Assembly: GCF_900094835.1 (NCBI RefSeq)
Contig: NZ_FMAO01000010.1
Span: 1-64,000 of the forward strand
DNA from: Weissella bombi
GTDB lineage: Bacteria > Bacillota > Bacilli > Lactobacillales > Lactobacillaceae
Direction of reading: 5' to 3'
DNA: 64,000 nt
How positions within the stretch are numbered: position 1 is the stretch's first letter; each line of letters starts with the position of its first letter. The notes below the pieces were generated by a model that saw only the letters and a list, made by a program, of their open reading frames with translations, was not told where the DNA came from and did not search any database. This document shows positions 54,658 through 62,425 of the stretch, one piece after another. The translations under genes were made by a program, and so were the position numbers.

Positions 54658-55062
54658 TTAATCAATTGGACGACCAATCAGACGACATAATTGCTGCATC
54701 ATCCAAATAATACTTGGTAAAGCAACACTCATACCAATCAACCATTTAAAAAAACGCATTTCAGCTACAATATTTTTCAATCCCACTTTCACCTCAGCCA
54801 TATCTAGCTTTAGTCCTTGGACATCTTGTTTAAGTTCCATTACATCTTGCTTTAAATAACGTACATCCACTTGCAACTCAGTAACGCTAACTTTCAATAC
54901 TTGGACATCACTTTTTAGGTCCGCTATTTCATGATTGTAATGTGTGCTTTCATGCTTTAAATCAGCAACATCCTGCTGTAGATGTTTAAAATCATCATCC
55001 TTAAAAGCCATAAAATCGTTCACCGTCATCAAGTTATGGACTTCGACACTTGTTGCTGACAT
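54658..55062 (-). CDS. Coiled-coil protein with heptad repeats and a C-terminal membrane helix
   Basis: The protein has 134 residues. From about residue 28 to 98 it is an uninterrupted run of seven-residue repeats of the form DVxxLKx (EIADLKS, DVQVLKV, DVRYLKQ, DVMELKQ, DVQGLKL). The hydrophobic helix near 107-125 (WLIGMSVALPSIIWMM) would anchor it, tail-first. Similar layouts occur in phage haemolysin-like and DUF1640-like proteins, but I cannot assign one. RBS AGAGGG is six bases before the ATG. Confidence 0.75.
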   Translation of the reverse strand: MSATSVEVHNLMTVNDFMAFKDDDFKHLQQDVADLKHESTHYNHEIADLKSDVQVLKVSVTELQVDVRYLKQDVMELKQDVQGLKLDMAEVKVGLKNIVAEMRFFKWLIGMSVALPSIIWMMQQLCRLIGRPID

Positions 55063-55139
55063 GTAAGACCCTCTTTTCTGTTAGTATCCATTATCTTATC
55101 AAAGCTCATCTGTTCTAGTAGACGAAAATTTAGGTCAAT

Positions 55140-55174
55140 AAAAAAAGTTTCGTTAACCTAAGTTAACGAAACTG
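55140..55174 (-). terminator. Terminator of the CynX-like gene
   Basis: Stem AGTTTCGTTAAC/GTTAACGAAACT with a T run on the minus strand. Confidence 0.9.
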
Positions 55175-55180
55175 ATAAAT

Positions 55181-56368
55181 TTATTCAAAAATTGTTTTAT
55201 CACTCTCTGCAAACCACATCAAAGCAATAAAGATAACAATCGCAACTGCCATAACAACTGTTTGTAAAATCCAGTTATTTAATTGTGCATACAAAACACC
55301 GTATGCCCATGGTGCACCCGCTGCAATTAGGTACCCACCTGTTTGCGCCATTCCTGACAATGCTGAACTTTCACTAGCAGTACGTGTACGAATAGCATAT
55401 GACGTTACCATATAAACAAACACAGCCGTACCACCGATACCGATAAATGCAGTCACAATCAACCACCAAACGAGACCAGCGTGTTGATTAAACATCATAA
55501 GTATTGCAAGTAACCACAACACAGTAGCACCTGTCATCAAAGCACGACGTCCTTTATATGATGACCGTTCCAAAAAGCTTGGTACCCACATTGAAACTGG
55601 AATACCGATCAATGATAAGACACCAATAACCCAGCCTGATTGGGTTGCAGTAACACCCGTTCGTTGTGCAATCGTTGGTACCCAAGCAATTGACGTATAA
55701 AAGACCGCTGACTGAATACCTGCCATAACTAGCAAAGCCCAAGCGTATTTATTACGCCATGGATTAACTTTTTCAACTGTTACATGCGCTGTTCTAGCTG
55801 CTGATTTATCCAATGCAGGCTTAGCATTAATCATCATATGAGCAACCCAAGTAACCACTACCATTAAGACAATAACAGTAATAAACATCACTAATACTTG
55901 CCAACTAAAGGTTTTTGTAATGGGTACTGCAATAATTTGGAATACCGCCGTCATCAACGTCATCGTCGTACTATATAGCGACGTATAAACACCGATTTTA
56001 TTTGGCGTAAATTTAACCAAAGTTGCTGGTAACAATACATTAATAAATGCAATTCCAATACCAACCAAAATTGTTCCAATAAACAACATTGGGGCACTAA
56101 CAACACGCGCGATTGATCCAACCACGACAAATAACAAGGCCGCTAATAGCGTTTTTTCAATTCCAAAACGCTTAGTAAAAAATGTTGTTGTTGGTGAAAT
56201 CACCGCAAACGTTAGTAATGGCAATGTTGTTAAGATGCCCAGTTGTGTAACTGGCAAACCAAATGAATCAGCAACATTATCAATTACCACAGGAATCGTC
56301 GTGAACGTTGACCGCATCACAACACCAAGCAAAACAATGCTTAGTACAAATAACCATTTCTTTTTCAT
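55181..56368 (-). CDS. MFS transporter, CynX/NimT type
   Basis: The protein has 395 residues and twelve helices. The opening GVVMRSTFTTIPVVIDNVAD and the segment VGIGIAFINVLLPATLVKF are typical of the CynX/NimT group, whose members export or import small anions and nitroimidazoles. The substrate cannot be deduced. A 311-bp spacer with a folded element precedes it. Confidence 0.87.
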   Translation of the reverse strand: MKKKWLFVLSIVLLGVVMRSTFTTIPVVIDNVADSFGLPVTQLGILTTLPLLTFAVISPTTTFFTKRFGIEKTLLAALLFVVVGSIARVVSAPMLFIGTILVGIGIAFINVLLPATLVKFTPNKIGVYTSLYSTTMTLMTAVFQIIAVPITKTFSWQVLVMFITVIVLMVVVTWVAHMMINAKPALDKSAARTAHVTVEKVNPWRNKYAWALLVMAGIQSAVFYTSIAWVPTIAQRTGVTATQSGWVIGVLSLIGIPVSMWVPSFLERSSYKGRRALMTGATVLWLLAILMMFNQHAGLVWWLIVTAFIGIGGTAVFVYMVTSYAIRTRTASESSALSGMAQTGGYLIAAGAPWAYGVLYAQLNNWILQTVVMAVAIVIFIALMWFAESDKTIFE

Positions 56369-56452
56369 ATAATACCTCTGGTTTCCAACAAAAAAATTTA
56401 AAAAGTCCGTTAAAAACTATACAGACTTATTTAGTGACTGTCAAAAAAGAGA

Positions 56453-56575
56453 GCGTTCCAAAAGTCGTTTCGAAGCCGGTGTGTAACGTGATTGGCGAAA
56501 TTTTTGGGCGTAGCAACGCCAAGGACAAGGATTGCGGCAATTGCGTTACATTGAGACTTCAGACTTTTGAAACGC
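56453..56575 (+). repeat. Folded palindromic element, candidate ncRNA or interspersed repeat
   Basis: The outer arms GCGTTcCAAAAGTC (56453-56466) and GACTTTTGaAACGC (56562-56575) pair over 13 of 14 bases. Inside are GAAG/CTTC, TGTAACG/CGTTACA (56482-56488 with 56544-56550) and TTGGCG/CGCCAA (56493-56498 with 56517-56522). It is G+C-richer than the flanks and contains no reading frame of note. Confidence 0.55.
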
Positions 56576-56621
56576 GTTTATGCTATAAAACTTACAGACC
56601 TATAATTAATTCATTTGAGCT

Positions 56622-56663
56622 AAAAAACGGTTGGAACAAAATAAATTGTTCCAACCGTTTTTA
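56622..56663. terminator. Bidirectional terminator
   Basis: A 16-bp stem around AACGGTTGGAACA with five A/T on either side. It ends the FMN reductase gene and could end a plus-strand transcript of the folded element. Confidence 0.88.
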
Positions 56664-56679
56664 GTTTAAATATTATGCA

Positions 56680-57219
56680 TTAGTTCTTTGCAAATTCTGC
56701 AAATTGACCAGCAACGTTAGCCAAAAATGCCTTAGTATCTTCGTTAGTGATCTTACCATTTTCATCAGCTAGTTCAGCAGTGTTTCCGATGAACAATTCT
56801 GGTTGGTGCATAATCTTCATGTCCAAGAAGTCCAATGAGTTACGCAAAACGTGGTGTGCTACAACACCAGCAATGTTTGAAATTGATTGTGAAGCTGGCA
56901 ATACTGCCTTACCTGCCCAAACGCTTTGTCCCCATGGACGTGAAGCAACATCCAAAGCGTTCTTCAAAGCAGCTGGCACACTACGGTTGTGCTCTGGTGT
57001 TACCATGATGAATGCATCTTGTGCTTTAACAGCATCACGGAATTCAGTATATTCTACTGGTGAGTTTTCATCATAATCTTGGTTGTACAAAGGTAGCTTT
57101 GCAATATCCAAGTAAGTAACTTCTGCATCTTCTGGTAAACCAGCAACTAATGCTTCTGCTACACCCAATGAGTATGAATTCTTACGAGTTGAACCAACAA
57201 TTACACCATATTTTGTCAT
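56680..57219 (-). CDS. NAD(P)H-dependent FMN reductase
   Basis: A 179-residue flavodoxin-fold protein. The phosphate loop VGSTRKNSYSLG is near residue 8, and VTPEHNRSVPAALKNALD near 73 is the conserved PEYN-type motif (here PEHN). It reduces FMN, quinones or azo compounds with NAD(P)H. RBS AAGGAG lies before the ATG. Genes on both sides are also redox enzymes, but terminators separate them. Confidence 0.9.
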   Translation of the reverse strand: MTKYGVIVGSTRKNSYSLGVAEALVAGLPEDAEVTYLDIAKLPLYNQDYDENSPVEYTEFRDAVKAQDAFIMVTPEHNRSVPAALKNALDVASRPWGQSVWAGKAVLPASQSISNIAGVVAHHVLRNSLDFLDMKIMHQPELFIGNTAELADENGKITNEDTKAFLANVAGQFAEFAKN

Positions 57220-57326
57220 GATAATTCTCCTTAAAATTAATAATTATGTACAACGTTTAAGTCGTTGTAACTAGTTTAACTTACTTTTACAAAGTTGTAA
57301 ACACTTATTTTTAATAAGTGAAATAA

Positions 57327-57364
57327 AAAACGCACGCGATTCTAAACCGCATGCGTTTTCTTTA
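57327..57364 (-). terminator. Terminator of the butanediol dehydrogenase gene
   Basis: Stem AAAACGCaCGCG/CGCaTGCGTTTT with one mismatch and a T run on the minus strand. Confidence 0.8.
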
Positions 57365-57366
57365 TA

Positions 57367-58419
57367 TTAATCTTCTTTAGTTAAATCAATCAAGATCTTA
57401 GCTTGTGACTTATCAGATGATAGGCGATCAAATCCCTTTTCAACAACATCATCCAAATCAATCATATCTGTAATAACAGGCTCAACATTGATTTGTCCTG
57501 AGCTTACCAAGTCAACAGTTTGTTGGAATGTCTCACGTGAGTAAGCAATCGTTGATGTTAACTTAACCCCAGCATTCATCAATTGCATTGGATCAAATGT
57601 AATTGGGTGAGCAAAGATTGAAACAATAACTGCTGTTCCACGGGCCTTAGTTACTGAAATAGCTTGTTCAAACGTTGGTTGTACACCAGCCACCTCAAAT
57701 GATACATCAGCACCGCCACCTAAGATTTCACGTACCTTAGCTACTGGATCGTCAACTTCGCTAGGGTTAACAACATCAGTTGCACCCATTGTCAATGCCT
57801 TTTCCAAACGGACTGCTGACAAATCAACAGCCACAATCTTAGTTGCACCAGCTGCCTTAGCTGCAGCGGCTACTAATACCCCAATTGGACCAGCACCGAA
57901 GATGGCAACCTTTTGTCCAAACTTCAAGCCACCTTCCTTAACAGCTTGCACTGCAACGGCCGTTGGTTCGATAGTAGCAGCTAATTGTAATGAAAAGTCT
58001 TCTGGCAAAGCATACAAGTTAGATTCTGGTACATTTACGTGAGCAGCAAAACCACCATCACAACTCAAACCAATAAAGCTATAACCATCATAAACATCTA
58101 CATCATCTGGAGATTCTCCATGTGTAACAGTTGGGTTGACTGATACATGATCCCCAACCTTGTAATTCTTAACATCCTTACCAACAGATTCGATGACACC
58201 TGAGAACTCATGTCCCATTGTTAATGGTGCTTCACCACCAGTTAACTCATCTACTCGGTCAACTGGAATGAAGACGGGTCCTTCTAAGTACTCATGCAAA
58301 TCACTTCCACAGATACCTGCGTAAGCAACGCGAACAACCACTTCGTTATCTTGTGCTGGCTTTAAATCTACATCTTCTACTCGAATGTCTTTTACGCCAT
58401 GCCAAACTGCTGCCTTCAT
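57367..58419 (-). CDS. Zinc-containing alcohol dehydrogenase, (R,R)-butanediol dehydrogenase type
   Basis: A 350-residue MDR enzyme. Catalytic zinc ligands are in GICGSDLHEY (Cys) and MGHEFSGVI (His-Glu), and the NAD motif is AIFGAGPIGVLVAA near residue 172. It interconverts acetoin or diacetyl and butanediol, a redox sink for heterofermenters. The lobe that normally binds a structural zinc through four cysteines reads NPTVTHGESPDDVDVYDGYS and has none. Other polyols are possible substrates. Confidence 0.88.
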   Translation of the reverse strand: MKAAVWHGVKDIRVEDVDLKPAQDNEVVVRVAYAGICGSDLHEYLEGPVFIPVDRVDELTGGEAPLTMGHEFSGVIESVGKDVKNYKVGDHVSVNPTVTHGESPDDVDVYDGYSFIGLSCDGGFAAHVNVPESNLYALPEDFSLQLAATIEPTAVAVQAVKEGGLKFGQKVAIFGAGPIGVLVAAAAKAAGATKIVAVDLSAVRLEKALTMGATDVVNPSEVDDPVAKVREILGGGADVSFEVAGVQPTFEQAISVTKARGTAVIVSIFAHPITFDPMQLMNAGVKLTSTIAYSRETFQQTVDLVSSGQINVEPVITDMIDLDDVVEKGFDRLSSDKSQAKILIDLTKED

Positions 58420-58560
58420 GTTAATACCCCCAAATAGTGTATTTATTATAAATTATATACCAAAACAATCAATAAATATTTTGTGAAACTTCTTATCAAC
58501 AAGTACATTCTATCGCTCATATTATAGGTAAGCAACCACAACACTATTCATATACGAAAC

Positions 58561-58590
58561 AATAAAAGTCCCAAATACAGGACTTTTATT
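58561..58590. terminator. Hairpin terminator
   Basis: Stem AATAAAAGTCC/GGACTTTTATT with an 8-base loop. It is one of two hairpins in the spacer 58420-58701. Confidence 0.6.
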
Positions 58591-58622
58591 TAATAACTGT
58601 TTTATGTGATTGTTTTAACATG

Positions 58623-58664
58623 AAAGCAGTTACATAAATTACAAAAATCTATGTAACTGCTTTT
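58623..58664 (-). terminator. Hairpin after the glutathione peroxidase-like gene
   Basis: Stem AAAGCAGTTACATA/TATGTAACTGCTTT (14 bp, 13-base loop) with a short T run. Confidence 0.65.
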
Positions 58665-58701
58665 ACAGTTTGTTCTATTTTATACAAAGATACGGTGCAA
58701 A

Positions 58702-59172
58702 CTAATCATTTAAAGCGGCTAGTACATCATCCGTCATTTTTTCAGGTTTTGTAATTGGTGCATAACGACGAATCAATTTACCATCACGCCCAACCAAAAA
58801 CTTTGTGTAATTCCACTTAATTGCACCGTTTCCTGATTGCTCTTTTAAATACGTAAACAATTCATCTTCATCTTTTCCATTAACCATCACACGACGTGTC
58901 ATTGGGAAAGTTACACCATAGTGTACTTGGCAGAATTCATTAGCTTCTTCATCGCTATCAAGTTCTTGCTTAAATTGGTTAGATGGTAATCCCAACACTA
59001 CCAAACCATCATCCTTATGTTCCTTATATAAAGTTTCTAATCCTTCAAGCTGTGGTGCTAAGCCACAATTACTTGCAGTATTTACAATAATAACAACTTT
59101 ACCTTCATAATCTTTCAAATTAATTGTCTTACCACTCATCTCAGTTTCTGTAAAATCATAAATCGTTGCCAT
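58702..59172 (-). CDS. Glutathione peroxidase-family thiol peroxidase
   Basis: The protein has 156 residues. The peroxidatic Cys is in NTASNCGLAPQ near residue 36, the catalytic Gln in LPSNQF, and Trp-Asn in IKWNYTKFLV. A second Cys in FCQVHYGVTFP may resolve, as in thioredoxin-dependent members. It reduces hydroperoxides. In lactic acid bacteria without glutathione, thioredoxin is the likely partner. Monocistronic, with RBS AGAGGG before the ATG. Confidence 0.94.
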   Translation of the reverse strand: MATIYDFTETEMSGKTINLKDYEGKVVIIVNTASNCGLAPQLEGLETLYKEHKDDGLVVLGLPSNQFKQELDSDEEANEFCQVHYGVTFPMTRRVMVNGKDEDELFTYLKEQSGNGAIKWNYTKFLVGRDGKLIRRYAPITKPEKMTDDVLAALND

Positions 59173-59324
59173 TGTTTATATCCCTCTTTCTAAAAGAACA
59201 TCACTTATTAAAAATAATGATAAATTATAAGTCGTTTTCTTTATGCACAGATTACCATAATTATCAGTAAATTGTCTAATAAGCTGTATTCATAATTAAA
59301 TAGTTAAAAATACTAATATGATAG

Positions 59325-60158
59325 TTAATCATGCGTTATTGATAAAGTTGTCCCCATCGAATCAGTCACTTTAATTTGTTGTGTATCAATCAACAAGACG
59401 CCGGGTAGCAACTCTACTCGTTTTGTCAGTAAATCAAAATAGTTTTGATCAACAAGCACGGACCAATTAATCAAGCCCGCTTCATCTAAATGTCTCAACG
59501 CACTGTTTTCACTTTGCCATAAATTAACCGCATGGTGATGGTGATAATGATTATTTGAATAAAAATGAGCAGACGTCGACATTTTTGAAACAAGATCCAT
59601 TTGCAAAAATTTCATAAAGAACTTGTCAGCATTTGCTAAATTGTTACCCATAAAATGCAAATGACCGATCTGCATCCCCACTGGGAATCCCGTCCAATCA
59701 TGTTGTTTTTGGGCTAACAGCTTATCCCCATCAACCTCATCGGTGCCCATTGTAACTAATCCATCTTGCCACTCCCAGCCAGCCGCATCACGATCATGAT
59801 ATAGCTCAATACCGTTACCTTCAAAGTCATTAATATACAACGCTTCACTAACCGAATGGTCGCCACCACCTACTGGAATCTGCAAAGTTAATAGACGATG
59901 CAAAAGTGATGCTAATTCAGCCGCATTAGGAAAAAGCAAAGCCATATGATATAAACCAGTCTGCGCTACAGTTTGCGCTTTACCACCTAACAGCATCGTT
60001 AAAAATGGTTTCTCACCTTTACGAAAGGCATAATTAATTTCTTTATCATCAGATTGTACGTCAACAAGGCCTAATACTTTTTCATAAAATACCCGTGTCC
60101 GTTGTTCATCCACAACACGCATGGTTAAATGTTTAATCTCATACTTTACTTTTTGCAT
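59325..60158 (-). CDS. VOC-family glyoxalase/dioxygenase-like protein (CatE type)
   Basis: The protein has 277 residues with two vicinal-oxygen-chelate modules. The first begins KHLTMRVVDEQRTRVFYEKV and ends NGIELYHDRD; the second begins IGHLHFMGNNLANADKFF and includes HFYSNNHYHHHHAVNLW. Metal ligands (His, His, Glu) are recognisable, as in Bacillus CatE. The substrate is unknown in lactic acid bacteria. The ATG at 60158 is preferred, but a TTG three codons earlier, closer to GGAAAG, is possible. Confidence 0.82.
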   Translation of the reverse strand: MQKVKYEIKHLTMRVVDEQRTRVFYEKVLGLVDVQSDDKEINYAFRKGEKPFLTMLLGGKAQTVAQTGLYHMALLFPNAAELASLLHRLLTLQIPVGGGDHSVSEALYINDFEGNGIELYHDRDAAGWEWQDGLVTMGTDEVDGDKLLAQKQHDWTGFPVGMQIGHLHFMGNNLANADKFFMKFLQMDLVSKMSTSAHFYSNNHYHHHHAVNLWQSENSALRHLDEAGLINWSVLVDQNYFDLLTKRVELLPGVLLIDTQQIKVTDSMGTTLSITHD

Positions 60159-60261
60159 TTTTATCAATCATCTTTCCGTTATTTTCAGTTTACTAAAAGT
60201 AAGTATATGCTTTTTAGCACATTTCGTAAAGAATCCACCTATCTACCATTTTATAGAAAAT

Positions 60262-60299
60262 ACCTCAAAAGTTTGGGCTTTCACCTTAACTTTTGAGGT
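60262..60299 (-). terminator. Terminator of the DUF4767 gene
   Basis: Stem ACCTCAAAAGTT/AACTTTTGAGGT (12 bp) with a T-rich tail on the minus strand. Confidence 0.7.
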
Positions 60300-60310
60300 A
60301 TATCTAATTT

Positions 60311-61432
60311 TTAATATTCTGTAACCGTAGCATCGTCACTAATTGTGACATCTTCTTGTGGTTCTTCACTTGCTTCTGAAGTATCTGTACTCTGTGATTC
60401 TGCAACAATATTAGCAAAATTGTTCTTTAAATCAGCATTTTGCGTCTCAGTCAGTGTCAAATCCTTGCCACTAGCTGTTTCTGTTGCGTACACAACACCC
60501 TTACCTTCATGAATAACAAAGAAATAAGAAGTTGGTGTATCGACACCTTGTCGTGAACCCGTTGCAACAGCCACTACTTGATAGTCAGCTTTTTTATCCG
60601 CTTTAGGCGACCACGTAAAGTCCACCTTCTTATCATCAAGCTTTAAATGATCCTTTAATTGACCATCTTTAAGCGCATCAGGGAACTTATAATCTAAATG
60701 TTGTGGCGTATCACCATTATAGGTACCGACAAAGTCTTGTCCAACAGCTGTCTGCCAAATTTTCATATAATCTGCTAATTCACTGCTTTGCGAGTCTGAC
60801 CATTGTGCTGGTACAGTTTCCTTTTCACTACTTGATTTCTTCTCTGATTTAGCACTAGAAGACTTCTTTACAGCAGACGATGATGAAGAAGCTTTTTTAC
60901 TAGTTTCCTTCTTCACGTTTTCCGTACCAATCTGGGCGTTCTTTTGACTATGATGCGTCACAATAATGCCCCCACCAATCAAAACAATTAGCACAACAAC
61001 TACTGCAATTAGTAAGTCATAATTTTTCTTAGGCGCCTTATTCGTTTCTTTAGCAGTACTTACAGTCCGTGCCGCGCGTGACGGTACAGCTTTCTTTTTA
61101 GCCTGCTTTGGTGCAGCCTTTTTTTCTGCCTGTTTAGGCATCAAAACAATCGGTTTCTTATGCTCATCAACAGCTTTACTATTTTTCTCATCAGGCATTG
61201 ACTCTTTATCATCTTCAGTAGGAACAGTATCTGCGACAACCTCTTCTTCAGGTGCTGATTTATCATCTACTTGTTCTGGTATTTCTTCTGTCGATACATC
61301 CTGCTCATCAAGCTCTGACTTTTCCTCAAGTCTTGCTCGCAGGTATTTTGTCATATCATCGTATTCATCTTGGTTAATAGCGCCTGCATTCAATAAATCT
61401 TGATACTGGCGTAATCTCTCTTCATCGGTCAT
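60311..61432 (-). CDS. SHOCT-TM-DUF4767 membrane protein
   Basis: The protein has 373 residues. Residues 1-30 (EERLRQYQDLLNAGAINQDE) are a SHOCT-like short helical hairpin. An acidic, then lysine/alanine-rich linker leads to one membrane helix near 145-165 (LLIAVVVVLIVLIGGGIIVT). The outside has a Ser/Lys-rich stalk and, from about 210, a DUF4767 domain beginning PAQWSDSQSSELADYMKIWQ. DUF4767 is common on the surface of lactic acid bacteria and has no known activity. The topology is the reverse of the usual lipoprotein form. Confidence 0.8.
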   Translation of the reverse strand: MTDEERLRQYQDLLNAGAINQDEYDDMTKYLRARLEEKSELDEQDVSTEEIPEQVDDKSAPEEEVVADTVPTEDDKESMPDEKNSKAVDEHKKPIVLMPKQAEKKAAPKQAKKKAVPSRAARTVSTAKETNKAPKKNYDLLIAVVVVLIVLIGGGIIVTHHSQKNAQIGTENVKKETSKKASSSSSAVKKSSSAKSEKKSSSEKETVPAQWSDSQSSELADYMKIWQTAVGQDFVGTYNGDTPQHLDYKFPDALKDGQLKDHLKLDDKKVDFTWSPKADKKADYQVVAVATGSRQGVDTPTSYFFVIHEGKGVVYATETASGKDLTLTETQNADLKNNFANIVAESQSTDTSEASEEPQEDVTISDDATVTEY

Positions 61433-61832
61433 CGTTCACTCCTCTAATAACCTATTTCTTACTATATCTATTATCACATATAAGTTCATCTATATGTTAA
61501 TTATTACTACGTAGTTAAATAACTATTATACGCTAAAAAGGCGTTCTACGTAAAACCACCTATACCATTTTATTAGACATCAACAACAGTGCAATAAATC
61601 TAATATAAAAGGTTACTTACATTTCACTATCGTTAAAGTTATCACAAAAGCCTTAAAATAATTATTAATCACATTCTTTTTCTCAAAAATAAACTTTTCA
61701 CATACTTTTAATACCCAAAAATCGTCAAATAAAAACTATACCATTTTTATTTTCATCTTGATAAGTCACTTTTTTAGGGGTATACTCTTCCTGAATAATG
61801 TTATGACGTAAAGCATAGAAAAGAGGGGCATT
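61433..61832. other. 400-bp AT-rich spacer between divergent genes
   Basis: It holds the promoter of the plus-strand nucleotidase-aldolase operon (61758-61786) and, by position, that of the DUF4767 gene, which I cannot place exactly. A small repeat TACGTAG/CTACGTA stands near 61520-61555. No gene is supported. Confidence 0.55.
61758..61786 (+). promoter_or_regulatory. Promoter of the nucleotidase-aldolase operon
   Basis: TTGATA (61758-61763), 17-bp spacer, TATACT (61781-61786). The transcript would begin near 61793. Confidence 0.75.
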
Positions 61833-62423
61833 ATCAAAAAATTATTTATCGATATGGACAATACATTAGTTAACACTCTTCCCATCCTAAATGCGGAGAG
61901 TGAAAACGTTCAAAAATATCATGTGAATAAACCAGATCAAATTCCTGGTATTTTCCGTGATTTAAAGCCTTTGCCAGGTGCCGTCGATGGCATTTTTAAA
62001 TTGGCTAATTATTATGATCTTTATATTTTATCAACTGCCCCTTGGGAAAACCCAAGTTCTTGGCAAGATAAAATTAATTGGTTAACAGAATACTTTGGCA
62101 ATGATGAAAATAGTCCATTTTATAAAAAGGTCGTTTTAACGCATAAAAAAAATCTCGTTAAAATGCCATCTAGTATGTTACTTGATGATCGCCCTTACCA
62201 TGGCGCAAGCGATTGGGATGATAAAGAAATTGATAGCTTTTGGCTACAATACGGTTATGATCCCCGCTTAGTTTGGACTGAAGATTTAGTACCCTTTTTA
62301 ATTAGCATTGCGCAATCCGATGAAGATTCATTGCGTACGGACATTATTCATGCTAATGAAAAAACGCAGTACAAGCTCCGTCACGCCACAGATGAATTTA
62401 AAAAAGAAAGCTGGGAACAATAA
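61833..62423 (+). CDS. HAD-family 5'(3')-deoxyribonucleotidase-like protein, non-canonical start
   Basis: The protein has 196 residues if translation starts at the ATC codon at 61833, four bases after GAGGGG. This gives an N-terminus with KKLFIDMDNTLVNT, where the first Asp of DMD is the HAD nucleophile. The first canonical start, ATG at 61854, is 25 bases from the RBS and removes that Asp. Downstream segments YILSTAPWENPSSWQDK and MLLDDRPYHGASDW match the nucleotidase group. Either AUC is used or the gene lost its start. fba follows two bases after the stop. Confidence 0.7.
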   Translation: MKKLFIDMDNTLVNTLPILNAESENVQKYHVNKPDQIPGIFRDLKPLPGAVDGIFKLANYYDLYILSTAPWENPSSWQDKINWLTEYFGNDENSPFYKKVVLTHKKNLVKMPSSMLLDDRPYHGASDWDDKEIDSFWLQYGYDPRLVWTEDLVPFLISIAQSDEDSLRTDIIHANEKTQYKLRHATDEFKKESWEQ

Positions 62424-62425
62424 TA

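Larger units (their letters stand above)
56369..56679. other. 311-bp spacer with a folded element and a terminator
   Basis: It contains a 123-bp imperfect palindrome (56453-56575) and a bidirectional terminator (56622-56663). On the plus strand these would give a short structured RNA ending at the terminator, but no convincing plus-strand promoter is seen. Confidence 0.55.

Noticed and set aside
56308-56664. 118-codon open frame on the plus strand
   Set aside because: It runs antisense over the start of the CynX-like gene, then through the folded element and a terminator stem. Its composition is not protein-like.
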